Shown in pieces: positions 28,689-38,266 of a stretch of DNA of 64,000 nt (positions are counted from its first letter, which is position 1; each line of letters opens with the position of its first letter). The position numbers and the translations under genes were made by a program. Origin of the DNA: Nitrospirota bacterium (GTDB lineage: Bacteria > Nitrospirota > Thermodesulfovibrionia > Thermodesulfovibrionales > Magnetobacteriaceae); NCBI GenBank assembly GCA_015233725.1, contig JADFXD010000002.1:22437-86436 (forward strand). Reading direction: 5' to 3'. The notes beneath the pieces were generated by a model that saw only the letters and a list, made by a program, of their open reading frames with translations, searched no databases and had not been told where the DNA came from.

Positions 28689-31172
28689 ATGCTTGAAAAG
28701 ACAAAAGAGGTGTTATCTGTAGTAGTGTTTGTCCTATCGATGATAATATGTCTGCCTTTAAGCGCCTATCCGGATGCCCTTGACAACTGGCACTGGAGAA
28801 ATCCCTTGCCAACTGGCAACGGACTTTCCGGGGTTAGCTATGGCAGCAGCACATTTGTTGCCGTGGGCAATGGCGGTACAATCCTGACCTCTCCCGACGG
28901 TGTGACTTGGACTATCAGGACATCCGGTTCTTCTCAACCGCTTTCCGCGGTTAGCTATGGCAACAACACGTTTGTTGCCGTGGGAGGCAGCACAATCCTG
29001 ACCTCTCCCGATGGTGTGACATGGACTCAGATGACCTTAGGCGTTTATGCTTCTCTTTCTGCGGTGAGCTATGGCAACGGCACGTTTGTGGCCGTGGGGG
29101 GTGGCGGCGCAATCCTGACCTCTCCCGATGGCGTGACATGGATACAGAGGACATCTGGGGCTCTTAATGCACTTTATGCAGTGGGCTATGGCAACGGTAT
29201 ATTTGTTGCCGTGGGAAGCAGCATAATCCTGACATCCTCCGATGGTATAACCTGGATACAGAGGACATTGGGCTTTGCTGCCTCTCTTTCTGCCGTAAGC
29301 TATGGCAACGACACGTTTGTGGCCGTGGGCGGCAACATAATCCTGACATCGCCTGATGGCGTAACATGGACTAAGAGGACATCCGGCACTACTGCCTGGC
29401 TTTCTACGGTTAGCTATGGCAACAACACGTTTGTTGCCGTTGGATATGAAGACTCAACCACAACTAAGTACGCAATCCTGACCTCTCCCGATGCCTTGAC
29501 ATGGACTAAGAGGGCATCCGGCACTCCTGCTTCTCTTTCAGCGGTAAGCTATGGCAACGGCACATTTGTTGTCGTGGGCGATAGCGGCACAATCCTGACC
29601 TCTCCAGACGGTGTGACCTGGACTAACAGGACGTCCGTCTCTTCTGCCTATCTCTCTGCGGTGAGCTATGGAAACGGCACATTTGTTGTCGTGGGCGATA
29701 GCGGGACAATCCTGACATCGCCCGACGGTGTGACCTGGACTAACAGGACATCCGTCTCTTCTACCCATCTCTCTGCGGTAATCTATGGCAATGGCACATT
29801 TGTTGTCGTTGGCGATAGCGGGACAATCCTGACATCGCCCGATGGTGTGACATGGACTCAGAGGACATCTGGCGCTTCTGAGGCGCTTAAAGGAGTGAGC
29901 TATGGCAGCAGCACGTTTGTGGCCGTTGGAAGTGTGGCCTCAACCCAAACAAACACCGTCCTGACCTCCCCGGATGGCGTGACCTGGACTAAAAGGACAT
30001 CAGGTGTTGCTGGAGTGTTTACAGGGATAGGCTATGGCAACAATACCTTTGTTGCCCTTGGAAGCATCTATGACTCGACACTTAGCACTACCGCATTTAT
30101 CCTGACCTCGCCCGATGGTGTGACATGGACTCAGAGGACTTGGACCGCCAGAGCCTCTAATTCCCTCCATGGAAAGGAAGTAGCCTCTCACCCTAACGCC
30201 ATGGGTTATTATGAAAATTTTAATGGAGTGAGCTATGGTAACAACACGTTTGTTGTCGTAGGGAGTGTGTTTGCCTCATATGTTACTTCAAGTATAATCC
30301 TGACGTCGTCCGACGGCGTAACCTGGACAATGAAGAACCAATCAGGCCCTAATGACTGGCTCTCCGCTGTGATCTATGCCAACAACACATTTGTTGCCGT
30401 AGGAAGCAGCGCAATGTCAGGCCAGACAATCCTGACCTCGCCCGACGGCGTGACCTGGACCAAGAGGGCTGGATTCCCTTCTGTTTCGCTCTCTGGAGTA
30501 AGTTATGGCAACAACACATTTGTTGCCGTTGGAAATGGCGGCACTATCTTGCAGTCTGATAAGCTGGAGAGCACAGCTTCGCTTAAGATAACCTCACCCA
30601 ATGGAGGCGAAACCTGGTTGGCTGGTTCCTCACAGACCATCAGGTGGCAATCGGCTAACCTGACACAGGACGGATTACTGTATCTCTTCTATTATGACGG
30701 AGGTACGTGGCAGTATGTAACGGCTCTGTCATCCGATAAGACATCATACACATGGCAGGTGCCAAATACGCCAACGTCAAGTGCATACATCCTTATAGGT
30801 TCCTGGGCCAATAATAAATGGGAGGCCTCTGATATCAGCGACGGGGCATTTACGATAACCGCCTCTGCTACTATCCCTGCCATACACATAACCTCACCCA
30901 ATGGTGGCGAAGCCTGGTCGGCTGGTTCCTCACAGACCATCAAGTGGCAATCGTCTAACCTGACACAGAGCGGGTACCTGTATCTCTTCTATTACGACGG
31001 AGGTGTGTGGCAGTATGTAACGTGGCTGTCTCCCACTAGTACATCATACACATGGCAGGTGCCAAATACGCCAACGTCAAGTGCATACATATGGATGGGT
31101 TCCTGGGCCAATAATAAATGGGAGGCCTCTGATATCAGTGACGGGGCATTTACCATATCAAGCCCTCATTAG
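28689..31172 (+). CDS. Secreted repeat protein: ~15 tandem ~39-aa beta-propeller-like repeats plus two C-terminal KNH-like (Ser/Thr-rich, PF10342-type) domains
   Basis: Signal peptide; repeats SYGNGTFVAVG..ILTSPDGVTWTxRTSG; two copies of ITSPNGGExWxAGSSQTIxWQSxNLTQxGxLYLFYYDGGxWQYVT. Confidence 0.85.
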   Translation: MLEKTKEVLSVVVFVLSMIICLPLSAYPDALDNWHWRNPLPTGNGLSGVSYGSSTFVAVGNGGTILTSPDGVTWTIRTSGSSQPLSAVSYGNNTFVAVGGSTILTSPDGVTWTQMTLGVYASLSAVSYGNGTFVAVGGGGAILTSPDGVTWIQRTSGALNALYAVGYGNGIFVAVGSSIILTSSDGITWIQRTLGFAASLSAVSYGNDTFVAVGGNIILTSPDGVTWTKRTSGTTAWLSTVSYGNNTFVAVGYEDSTTTKYAILTSPDALTWTKRASGTPASLSAVSYGNGTFVVVGDSGTILTSPDGVTWTNRTSVSSAYLSAVSYGNGTFVVVGDSGTILTSPDGVTWTNRTSVSSTHLSAVIYGNGTFVVVGDSGTILTSPDGVTWTQRTSGASEALKGVSYGSSTFVAVGSVASTQTNTVLTSPDGVTWTKRTSGVAGVFTGIGYGNNTFVALGSIYDSTLSTTAFILTSPDGVTWTQRTWTARASNSLHGKEVASHPNAMGYYENFNGVSYGNNTFVVVGSVFASYVTSSIILTSSDGVTWTMKNQSGPNDWLSAVIYANNTFVAVGSSAMSGQTILTSPDGVTWTKRAGFPSVSLSGVSYGNNTFVAVGNGGTILQSDKLESTASLKITSPNGGETWLAGSSQTIRWQSANLTQDGLLYLFYYDGGTWQYVTALSSDKTSYTWQVPNTPTSSAYILIGSWANNKWEASDISDGAFTITASATIPAIHITSPNGGEAWSAGSSQTIKWQSSNLTQSGYLYLFYYDGGVWQYVTWLSPTSTSYTWQVPNTPTSSAYIWMGSWANNKWEASDISDGAFTISSPH

Positions 31173-31220
31173 GTATTTGAAATGTTGCGTATAATCAGCC
31201 CACCGTCAATAGAGTAAAAA

Positions 31221-31320
31221 GTGGTCAAGGGCACTGGTGTGCCCTTGCAGGTGGGTCTGAGGGAGCCAGGAGCGTCCTGGAGCGTAAAAGAGGGCAAAGC
31301 CCTCCCTTCTTTTTCTTTAT
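31221..31320 (-). repeat. Composite dispersed repeat R7 (contains one 27-bp-type module at 31266-31291)
   Basis: gtcaagggcactggtgtgcccttgcaggtgggtctgagggagccaggagcgtcctggagcgtaaaagagggcaaagccctcccttc. Confidence 0.85.
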
Positions 31321-31330
31321 GTTTGCAAAG

Positions 31331-33571
31331 TCATAAATCCATCGAGGTATCGATCAACGTTGGGGGGTCTCCGTTGCCCTGAGTATCTACGCTGTCTGGG
31401 ATATCTCCGTTGCCGTTGCCTGACTCCCCGATGTCAGTGGGAGTGTCCAGCCGCAGGTAAGAAGTGGAGCTTGCACCGGCCTCTCTGGGGGGCGTATCGA
31501 CTTCAGTGGTTATGCTGACAGGTTCGACTGCAGGCTTAACCGGCTGCTGTTGTGGGGGGTCGGAAGTGAAAGCGTCGCAGACTCTATTACCTTGCCCGGT
31601 TGTAAGCCATCTGATAAACTCAAAGCTATCACGGTAGTTTACAGAGGGATGAATCAGCGGATTTACCGCCATGACATAATTATGATTATTAAGCACAGGG
31701 TTGTTGTCCACAAAGACGTCGAGTTTGAGATTTTCCGCGGATTTCATATCTTCAAACGCGGCCTTATCGGTGATGGTATATGCCATGAGCCTTTCAGTCA
31801 ATCTGAGGGTATCGGACATCGACTGTCTGGTTTCGATGTACCATGACTGTGCCGTTGGGTCAATCCCCAGCGACCTCCACAGGGCCATCTCCTGCATATA
31901 GACCCCGGAGTTATCCCCGCGCGAGATAAACAGACCGCCATTCCCACACGCTATTGCCCTTAGGGCCTCTTGTGGTGAAATGCCAATTCTCAGTTTAGCC
32001 GGATTCGAGTAGTGACCAACCAGCAGAAGCTCATTACGCTTTAGTCTGTGTATCTCAACGAAACACCTGTCGGAGGCAGGAGCATTATCGGCCTCAGTAT
32101 TATAGTCGGCGTTGAGTGTAGCAAATGCCATGTCGATATGCCCTCTCTTGCCAAGCTCCAGGGCCAATCCCGAAGAGACGGGGGAGACGTGTATCTCTAT
32201 GCCCTCTTTTTCCATATACGCAGGGATTATGTCTTGCATACACCCGCTGTCAATAATACTCGTCGATACTGCACACCGGATTTGCCTGGTCTTTGTGCGC
32301 CGTAGCTGTATCTCCATCTCGGTACATTTCGTATTGACCTGCCTGAGTCTCTCGGAGATCACAGATGAGAGGTTTCTGTAGAGCTTAAAACACAGACTTT
32401 CACTGGTCTTTCTGAGTACGACCTCGTTGATCTCGATAACGGTACAATCCGTCTGTGCCGTTGCCGTGGCTGACCGCAGGGATTGATCCAGTATGGCCAT
32501 CTCTCCAAAACAGGCGCCCTGTCCAAGGGTGGCAATGGTCTTTTCATTATCAGCTACCTTCTTTGAGATCGTAACATTACCGCTGACAATAACGTACATC
32601 TTCTGTCCGACCGTGCCCTCCTTAAAGATCACCTCTGACTTTGGGAAGTAGACGATCGTGCTCATCTTCATGACCTGATAGATTTCGTTGTGGGTGAAGT
32701 CGCAAAAGAAGGTGTAGTTTTCCTTCAGTGAGATGATGAGGTCTCTCATGTCCTTGTCGGTGAGTTCGGGGAGGTCTGCGTACTCCTCCTTTTCGATGGC
32801 GTGGAGGAATAGCTCGAGGTCATCGGCCAGATCGGCTGCTGAGGCGTAGCGGTCTTCCTTGTTCTTTTCGAGCCCCCTAAGGACGATCCTGTTTATCTCG
32901 TGCGGGATATCGCTATTGATCTCATACAGTGGTTCAGGGGTCTCATTGAGGACGGCCTTGAACAGGGCCTTCAGGGAGTTGGCAAGAAACGGCTTTATGC
33001 CAGTAAATAGCTCATACGCCAGGACGCAGAGCGAGTATATGTCAGTTTGGCGGTTAAGGGGTTGTCCAAAGAGCTGTTCCGGTGACATGTAGTTGGGCGT
33101 GCCGCTTAAAGATGTCCGTGAGTCGATAGTATCCTTGGACTCTGCCGTGGCAATGCCAAAGTCCATGATCTTTATCTGGCTGTCGTCGATTATCATGATG
33201 TTGGCAGGTTTTATATCCTTGTGTATGATACCATTTTGGTGGGCATAGTGCAACGCCCTGGCTATGAGGATTATGATCTTTACCTTTTCCTTAAGTGGCA
33301 GCCTTTCCTGTTCCACTATGATGTCCTTTAAGGTCACCCCGTTGACGTACTCCATGAAGATGAAGTGAGTGTCTTCAAACTTCTCCACGTCGTAGATCAT
33401 CGTGATGTTTGGATGGTGCAGCTTACCGAGATTCTTGGCCTCCTGGAGATTCCCCGCGGTCTTGGCGGCAACAATCCTCTCTATAAGCGTATCATACCCC
33501 TTGTATACAACCCCCTGCGCCCCACGCCCTATCTCCGTGAGGTTTATATACCTCCCCAAGTTAAGCAGCAT
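31331..33571 (-). CDS. Ser/Thr protein kinase + cyclic-nucleotide-binding domain + TupA-like (tungstate-binding) domain
   Basis: Kinase HKDIKPANIMIIDDSQIKIMDFGIA; cNMP fold FPKSEVIFKEGTVGQKMYVIVSGNVTISKK..FGEMAILDQSLRSATATA; TupA-like CAVSTSIIDSGCMQDIIPAYMEKEGIEIHVSPVSSGLALELGKRGHIDMAFA..FISRGDNSGVYMQEMALWRSLG..AYTITDKAAF..LNNHNYVMAVNPLIHPSVNY. No signal peptide or TM apparent. Confidence 0.85.
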   Translation of the reverse strand: MLLNLGRYINLTEIGRGAQGVVYKGYDTLIERIVAAKTAGNLQEAKNLGKLHHPNITMIYDVEKFEDTHFIFMEYVNGVTLKDIIVEQERLPLKEKVKIIILIARALHYAHQNGIIHKDIKPANIMIIDDSQIKIMDFGIATAESKDTIDSRTSLSGTPNYMSPEQLFGQPLNRQTDIYSLCVLAYELFTGIKPFLANSLKALFKAVLNETPEPLYEINSDIPHEINRIVLRGLEKNKEDRYASAADLADDLELFLHAIEKEEYADLPELTDKDMRDLIISLKENYTFFCDFTHNEIYQVMKMSTIVYFPKSEVIFKEGTVGQKMYVIVSGNVTISKKVADNEKTIATLGQGACFGEMAILDQSLRSATATAQTDCTVIEINEVVLRKTSESLCFKLYRNLSSVISERLRQVNTKCTEMEIQLRRTKTRQIRCAVSTSIIDSGCMQDIIPAYMEKEGIEIHVSPVSSGLALELGKRGHIDMAFATLNADYNTEADNAPASDRCFVEIHRLKRNELLLVGHYSNPAKLRIGISPQEALRAIACGNGGLFISRGDNSGVYMQEMALWRSLGIDPTAQSWYIETRQSMSDTLRLTERLMAYTITDKAAFEDMKSAENLKLDVFVDNNPVLNNHNYVMAVNPLIHPSVNYRDSFEFIRWLTTGQGNRVCDAFTSDPPQQQPVKPAVEPVSITTEVDTPPREAGASSTSYLRLDTPTDIGESGNGNGDIPDSVDTQGNGDPPTLIDTSMDL

Positions 33572-33591
33572 CGACCTCTACCTCCATTTTA

Positions 33592-33662
33592 TGAAGAAGA
33601 AGAAAGAAAGAAGGGAGGGCAAAGCCCTCCCTTCTTTCCCTTTCTTTTTCGCTTTCTTTGTC
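33592..33662 (-). repeat. Composite dispersed repeat R8, long near-palindrome between fhs and the kinase
   Basis: gaagaaagaaagaagggagggcaaagccctcccttctttccctttctttttc; hairpin gggagggc-aaa-gccctccc flanked by purine/pyrimidine tracts. Confidence 0.85.
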
Positions 33663-33663
33663 T

Positions 33664-35427
33664 TTAGAATACGCCTTTGACTCTGCCTGTTTCGGCGTCT
33701 ACGTCGACGCGTCTGTAGGCGGGGTCTGAGGATGTGCCGGGCATCAGTTTTATGTCACCGGCCACGGGGACTACGAATCCTGCACCCTTGTACAGGAGTA
33801 TGTCTCTTATGATCAGCTTCCACCCCTTGGGTACGCCCTTCTTGTTGGGGTTGTCGGAGAGACTCAGGTGTGTCTTGACCATGCAGGTGCCGAGCTTGCT
33901 TAACTCGGGGTCGGATTCTATGTTCTGGGCCTTCTTAAGCGCATCGGGTGAGTACTCAACCCCTTCTGCTGCATAGACCTTTGTGGCAATGGTGTGGATC
34001 CTCTCCCTTAACGGCATCTCAAGGGGGTAGAGGAACTTGAATTCGTTTTCTTCGTTACAGGCGTCAATGACAGCATCCGCCAGTTCAAGGGCGCCCTCGC
34101 CGCCTTTTTCCCAGTGCCTGGAGACGGCCACCCTGGCCCCTACTGCCTCTGCCATCCACTTAACGGCATTGATCTCGTTGACCGTATCCGTGTAGAAGGC
34201 GTTGATACAGACAACCGGATTGATACCAGCGCTCTTGATCGTGTTGATATGGTGGACGAGGTTTACACAACCCTTTTCAGTCCACTCGACGTTTTCGCCC
34301 TTGTACTCATCGGGGATCGGCCTGCCTGGAACGGGGATCGGGGCGCCACCGTGACACTTCAGTGCCCTCACCGTTGCCACGATGACAGCCGCGTGTGGCT
34401 TTAGACCAGAGTACCTGCACTTGAGGTTCCAGAACTTCTCAAACCCGATATCGGCGCCAAATCCGCTCTCTGTCACATTATAGTCGGCCAGTTTTAGCCC
34501 CACCCTGTCGGCAATAATCGACGACTGCCCGATGGCTATATTGGCAAACGGCCCGGCGTGTACCAGGACGGGCTGTCCCTCAATTGTCTGCAGCAGATTG
34601 GGGTTTATGGCCTCTATCATCCACGCCGTCATGGCCCCTGCAACTTCCAGGTCTTCCGTGGTGACGGGTCTACCATGACGGTCATATGCCACCACGATCC
34701 TGCCCATACGCTCCCTGAAGTCCTTGAGGTCTGTTGCCACGGCCAGGATCGCCATTATCTCCGAGGAGACGGCTATGTCAAACCGACTCTCCATCATCGC
34801 TCCATCCATCTTGCCACCGAGGCCGATGGTCATCTTTCTGAGGGACTGGGCGCAGAAATCTATTATCCATGCCATCTGAACGTTCTTTGGGTCTATGTTG
34901 AGGCGTTTGAGGTTCCTCTTGAGCAACTGCTCGTCGTTGTAGTTGTTCTCATGCTGCATCCGCGAGGTCAGGGCAACCATCCCCAGGTTGTGGGCGTTCA
35001 TTATGGCGTTGATATCGCCCGTGAGTCCCAGGGAAAACGGTGTCAGCGGGATGCACTGTGACAGTCCCCCACCAGCGGCCGAGCCCTTGATGTTCATCGT
35101 CGGACCGCCAGAGGGCTGCCTGATGACCCCCACGACCCTCTTCTGTCTCTTGCCAAGCCCCTGGACGAGTCCCATAGTTGTTGTCGATTTACCCTCGCCA
35201 AGGGGGGTGGGCGTTATGGCCGTGACGTCTATGTACTTGCCATCGGGTTTGCCCGCCATACGGCTTAGAACCTTCTTAAAGTCAACCTTGCCGATGTAGT
35301 GACCATGCGGTAAGAGCTCCTCTTTCTCAAGTCCCAGTTCGTCGGCGACCTGATATATCTGCTTCATGTGAGCCTCAGCAGCCTCGGCTATTTCCCAATC
35401 GGCGTGTTTAGTTGGATCCAGTGGCAT
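33664..35427 (-). CDS. fhs: Formate-tetrahydrofolate ligase
   Basis: [78 protein letters not shown]. Confidence 0.97.
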   Translation of the reverse strand: MPLDPTKHADWEIAEAAEAHMKQIYQVADELGLEKEELLPHGHYIGKVDFKKVLSRMAGKPDGKYIDVTAITPTPLGEGKSTTTMGLVQGLGKRQKRVVGVIRQPSGGPTMNIKGSAAGGGLSQCIPLTPFSLGLTGDINAIMNAHNLGMVALTSRMQHENNYNDEQLLKRNLKRLNIDPKNVQMAWIIDFCAQSLRKMTIGLGGKMDGAMMESRFDIAVSSEIMAILAVATDLKDFRERMGRIVVAYDRHGRPVTTEDLEVAGAMTAWMIEAINPNLLQTIEGQPVLVHAGPFANIAIGQSSIIADRVGLKLADYNVTESGFGADIGFEKFWNLKCRYSGLKPHAAVIVATVRALKCHGGAPIPVPGRPIPDEYKGENVEWTEKGCVNLVHHINTIKSAGINPVVCINAFYTDTVNEINAVKWMAEAVGARVAVSRHWEKGGEGALELADAVIDACNEENEFKFLYPLEMPLRERIHTIATKVYAAEGVEYSPDALKKAQNIESDPELSKLGTCMVKTHLSLSDNPNKKGVPKGWKLIIRDILLYKGAGFVVPVAGDIKLMPGTSSDPAYRRVDVDAETGRVKGVF

Positions 35428-35489
35428 TAGTAATTCCTCCTTTTATCGCTGGTGCAGCCGCACCTAATATTTATTTAATTTGCTAACGT

Positions 35490-38237
35490 CTATAGCTTAT
35501 CTATCCTGACTGCGCAGGCCTTGTACTCTGGGGTGCCGGCGATGGGGTCGCGTACCCCAGAGGTCAGGATGTTTGTAAGTGCGTCCTCAAAGTGAAAGGC
35601 CAGAAACACGTTGCCTGCCTGTGAGCGTTGAGTTACCTCTGCTTTAACATATATCTCTCCCCGACGTGATGACACCCTGACTTTTTCGCCGTGGGCTATG
35701 TTTAGTCGTGTGGCATCGGCGTGGTTTATCTCTATCGTCTCCTCAGGGGACAGCTCCATGATCCCCCTGACCCGCCTTGTCATAGAGCCGTTGTTGTAGT
35801 GTTGCAGTCTCCGGCCCGTGATAAGGACATATGGGTACTCTGTATTGGGCAACTCGCCAGAGCCTGCGTGCTCTACGGCTACGAACAGGGCCTTTCCACT
35901 GGGACGATTGAACTGCAGCTCATAGAGCGTGGTCGTACCGGGATGGTCTTTGGTAGGACAGGGCCATTGTATACCCTGTTTTTCAATCCGCTCGTAGCTG
36001 ATACCGCCGTAGTTGGGGGTCAGGCTTGCTATCTCGTCCATTATCTCAGAGGGGTGGGTATAGTTCATCTCAAACCCCATCCTCTTTGAGAGCTCCTGGA
36101 GAACCTGCCACTCGGCCATACCGGCAAGGGGTTCTATGGCCTTTCTGACCCTCTGCACCCTGCGTTCGCCGTTTGTGAATGTGCCATCCTTCTCCGCAAA
36201 GGATGCCCCGGGCAGGATGACGTCGGCAAAGCGTGTTGTATGGGTGTGGAATATGTCACAGACGACGAAGAACTCAAGGGCGTCAAATGCCTTCCATATA
36301 TGATTGATATTGGGATCGGTATGGGCGGTATCGGCTCCCATGGTGAATAGCCCTTTGAATGTTCCCTCGATGGCCCTATCAAACATCTCTACGGATTTGA
36401 GACCGGCAATGGTTGGGAGTTTTACATCCCATGCCCGTTCAAACTTTTCTCTGACCTCGGGCTTTGATACATACTGGTATCCCGTATATACATTTGGGGC
36501 AGGCCCCATGTCGGAGGCACCCTGGACGTTGTTCTGTCCCCTCAGCGCCATTATGCCCGTTGACGGTCTGCCGATATGTCCGCATGTAAAGGCAAGGTTG
36601 GCTATAGCCATGACATTTTCAGTACCCGTGTGATGCTCGGTGACGCCAAGGCCGTAGAGGATCATGGCATTTTTGGCCTTTGCGTAGAGGCGTGCTGCCT
36701 TTTCGAGCTTGTCTACTGAAACCCCGGTTATCTGTTGGGTGTATTGTGGGGTGTATTTCTTGACGGCTTCTCTGAGTTCATCGAATCCCTCGGTACGGTT
36801 TTTGATGAACTCGTCGTTTTGGAGTCCGTCTCTGAGTATGATATGGATAAGACCGTGTAACAGGGCGATGTTTGACCCTGGCCTTAAGTTCAGCCAGACA
36901 TCGGAGAACTTGACAAGGTCAATACGCCTGGGGTCGCCAATGATGATCCTGGCGCCGTTTCTGATTGCCGCATTTACGTGAAGGGACACTATGGGGTGTC
37001 CTTCCGTGGTGTTTGAGCCAAATATAAACAGCACGTCGGCATCCTTTATCTGTTCCAGGGAGTTACTCGCGGCTCCCGCACCCAATGAGGTGGCCAGACC
37101 GGCCACAGTTGGGGCATGTCAGACACGGGCACAGTTATCCACATTGTTGGTGTTGAGTGCCACCCGCACCCATTTTGCAAACAGGTAATTCTCCTCGTTG
37201 GTGCATCGTGAGGAAGAGAACCCTCCTACACTGTCGGGGCCGTATTTGTTTTTTAGTTCCATGAACTTCGATGCCACAAGGTCGAGGGCCTCATCCCACT
37301 CTGCCTCTCTGAATACGGCCATCGGGTCTTTCAGAACCTCCGGGGAGGTATCCGTTACGCCCTCGCGGCGGATGAGGGGTTTGGTTATCCTGTCGGGGTG
37401 TTGTATGAAGTCATAGCCAAAGCGTCCCTTTACGCATAGGTTTCCTTTGTTGACGGGGGCGGCGTAGTCGGATGTGACCTTGACGATCTTACCTTTATTG
37501 ACGTTGAGGTAGAAGTTGCAGCCTGTGCCACAGTATGTACAGGTCGTACGCACGCGCTCAACGCTGCCGACCCGGCCCTTGCCCCGTGCCTGTTTTTCGG
37601 TGAGCGCCCCCACAGGACAGGCCGAGACACACTGGCCACAGAACACACATATATCCGGCGTGAGGGGCTTTCCAAAGGCCGTGTCGGGCTTGGAGTAAAA
37701 TCCCCTGCCGGTCATATCTATCGTGCCCTTCATCACCACGTTCTGACAGATGTTGACGCAACGACCGCACAACACACACTTATTGGGGTCGTAAGAGATG
37801 AAGGGATTGTCGTCCTTTTTAGGCAGATTCCACATCTCACCATAGTAATTGTCGTATCTGACGCCATACATATAGACAAGTTCCTGAAGCGTACATGCCC
37901 CAGCCTTTTCGCATAACATGCAGTCGTTGGGGTGATTGGACAACAGTAGCTCCAGTACAGTCTTTCTGAGCCTGGTTATCCTGTCGCTATCTGTTGTCAC
38001 CTCCATGCCTTCCCTGATCGGGGTTGTACAGGACGACAGGGGTCGCCCCTGTCCCTTTACCTCCACCAGACAGAGCCGGCAGCCACCATAGGCCTCCAGG
38101 CGCTCGTCGTAGCACAGCGTTGGCACATATATGCCGCTGTCACGGCAGACCTGTAAGATCGTCTTACCACTTGCAGCGGTAACCGTCTTACCGTTTATAG
38201 TCAATGTTATCGTATCTTGCGCAATTGCTGTTGTCAC
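35490..38237 (-). CDS. fdhA: Formate dehydrogenase catalytic subunit, NuoG-like N-terminus, selenocysteine at in-frame UGA (37119-37121)
   Basis: Two track ORFs (37119-38237 and 35490-37106) share one frame: ...NNVDNCARV-[TGA]-HAPTVAGLATSLGAGAASNS. N-terminus has 2Fe-2S/4Fe-4S motifs (CVLCGRCVNICQNV, CVFCGQCVSACPVGA, CTYCGTGCNFYLN). Confidence 0.95.
37078..37121 (-). promoter_or_regulatory. Putative bacterial SECIS element downstream of the Sec UGA
   Basis: On minus strand UGA-caugCCCCAAcuGUGGCC-GGUCU-GGCCACcucaUUGGGu: outer CCCAA/UUGGG and inner GUGGCC/GGCCAC stems with a GGUCU apical loop. Confidence 0.85.
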
Positions 38238-38266
38238 TTTAAATCTCCTTTATACTTAATGACGTC

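Noticed and set aside
28689-31172. CRISPR-like or noncoding tandem repeats
   Set aside because: Repeats are in frame within one long ORF with a signal peptide and conserved protein pattern.
37106-37121. fdhA as a frameshifted or split pseudogene
   Set aside because: The two halves are in one frame; the single UGA is at the expected Sec position and is followed by a SECIS-like hairpin.
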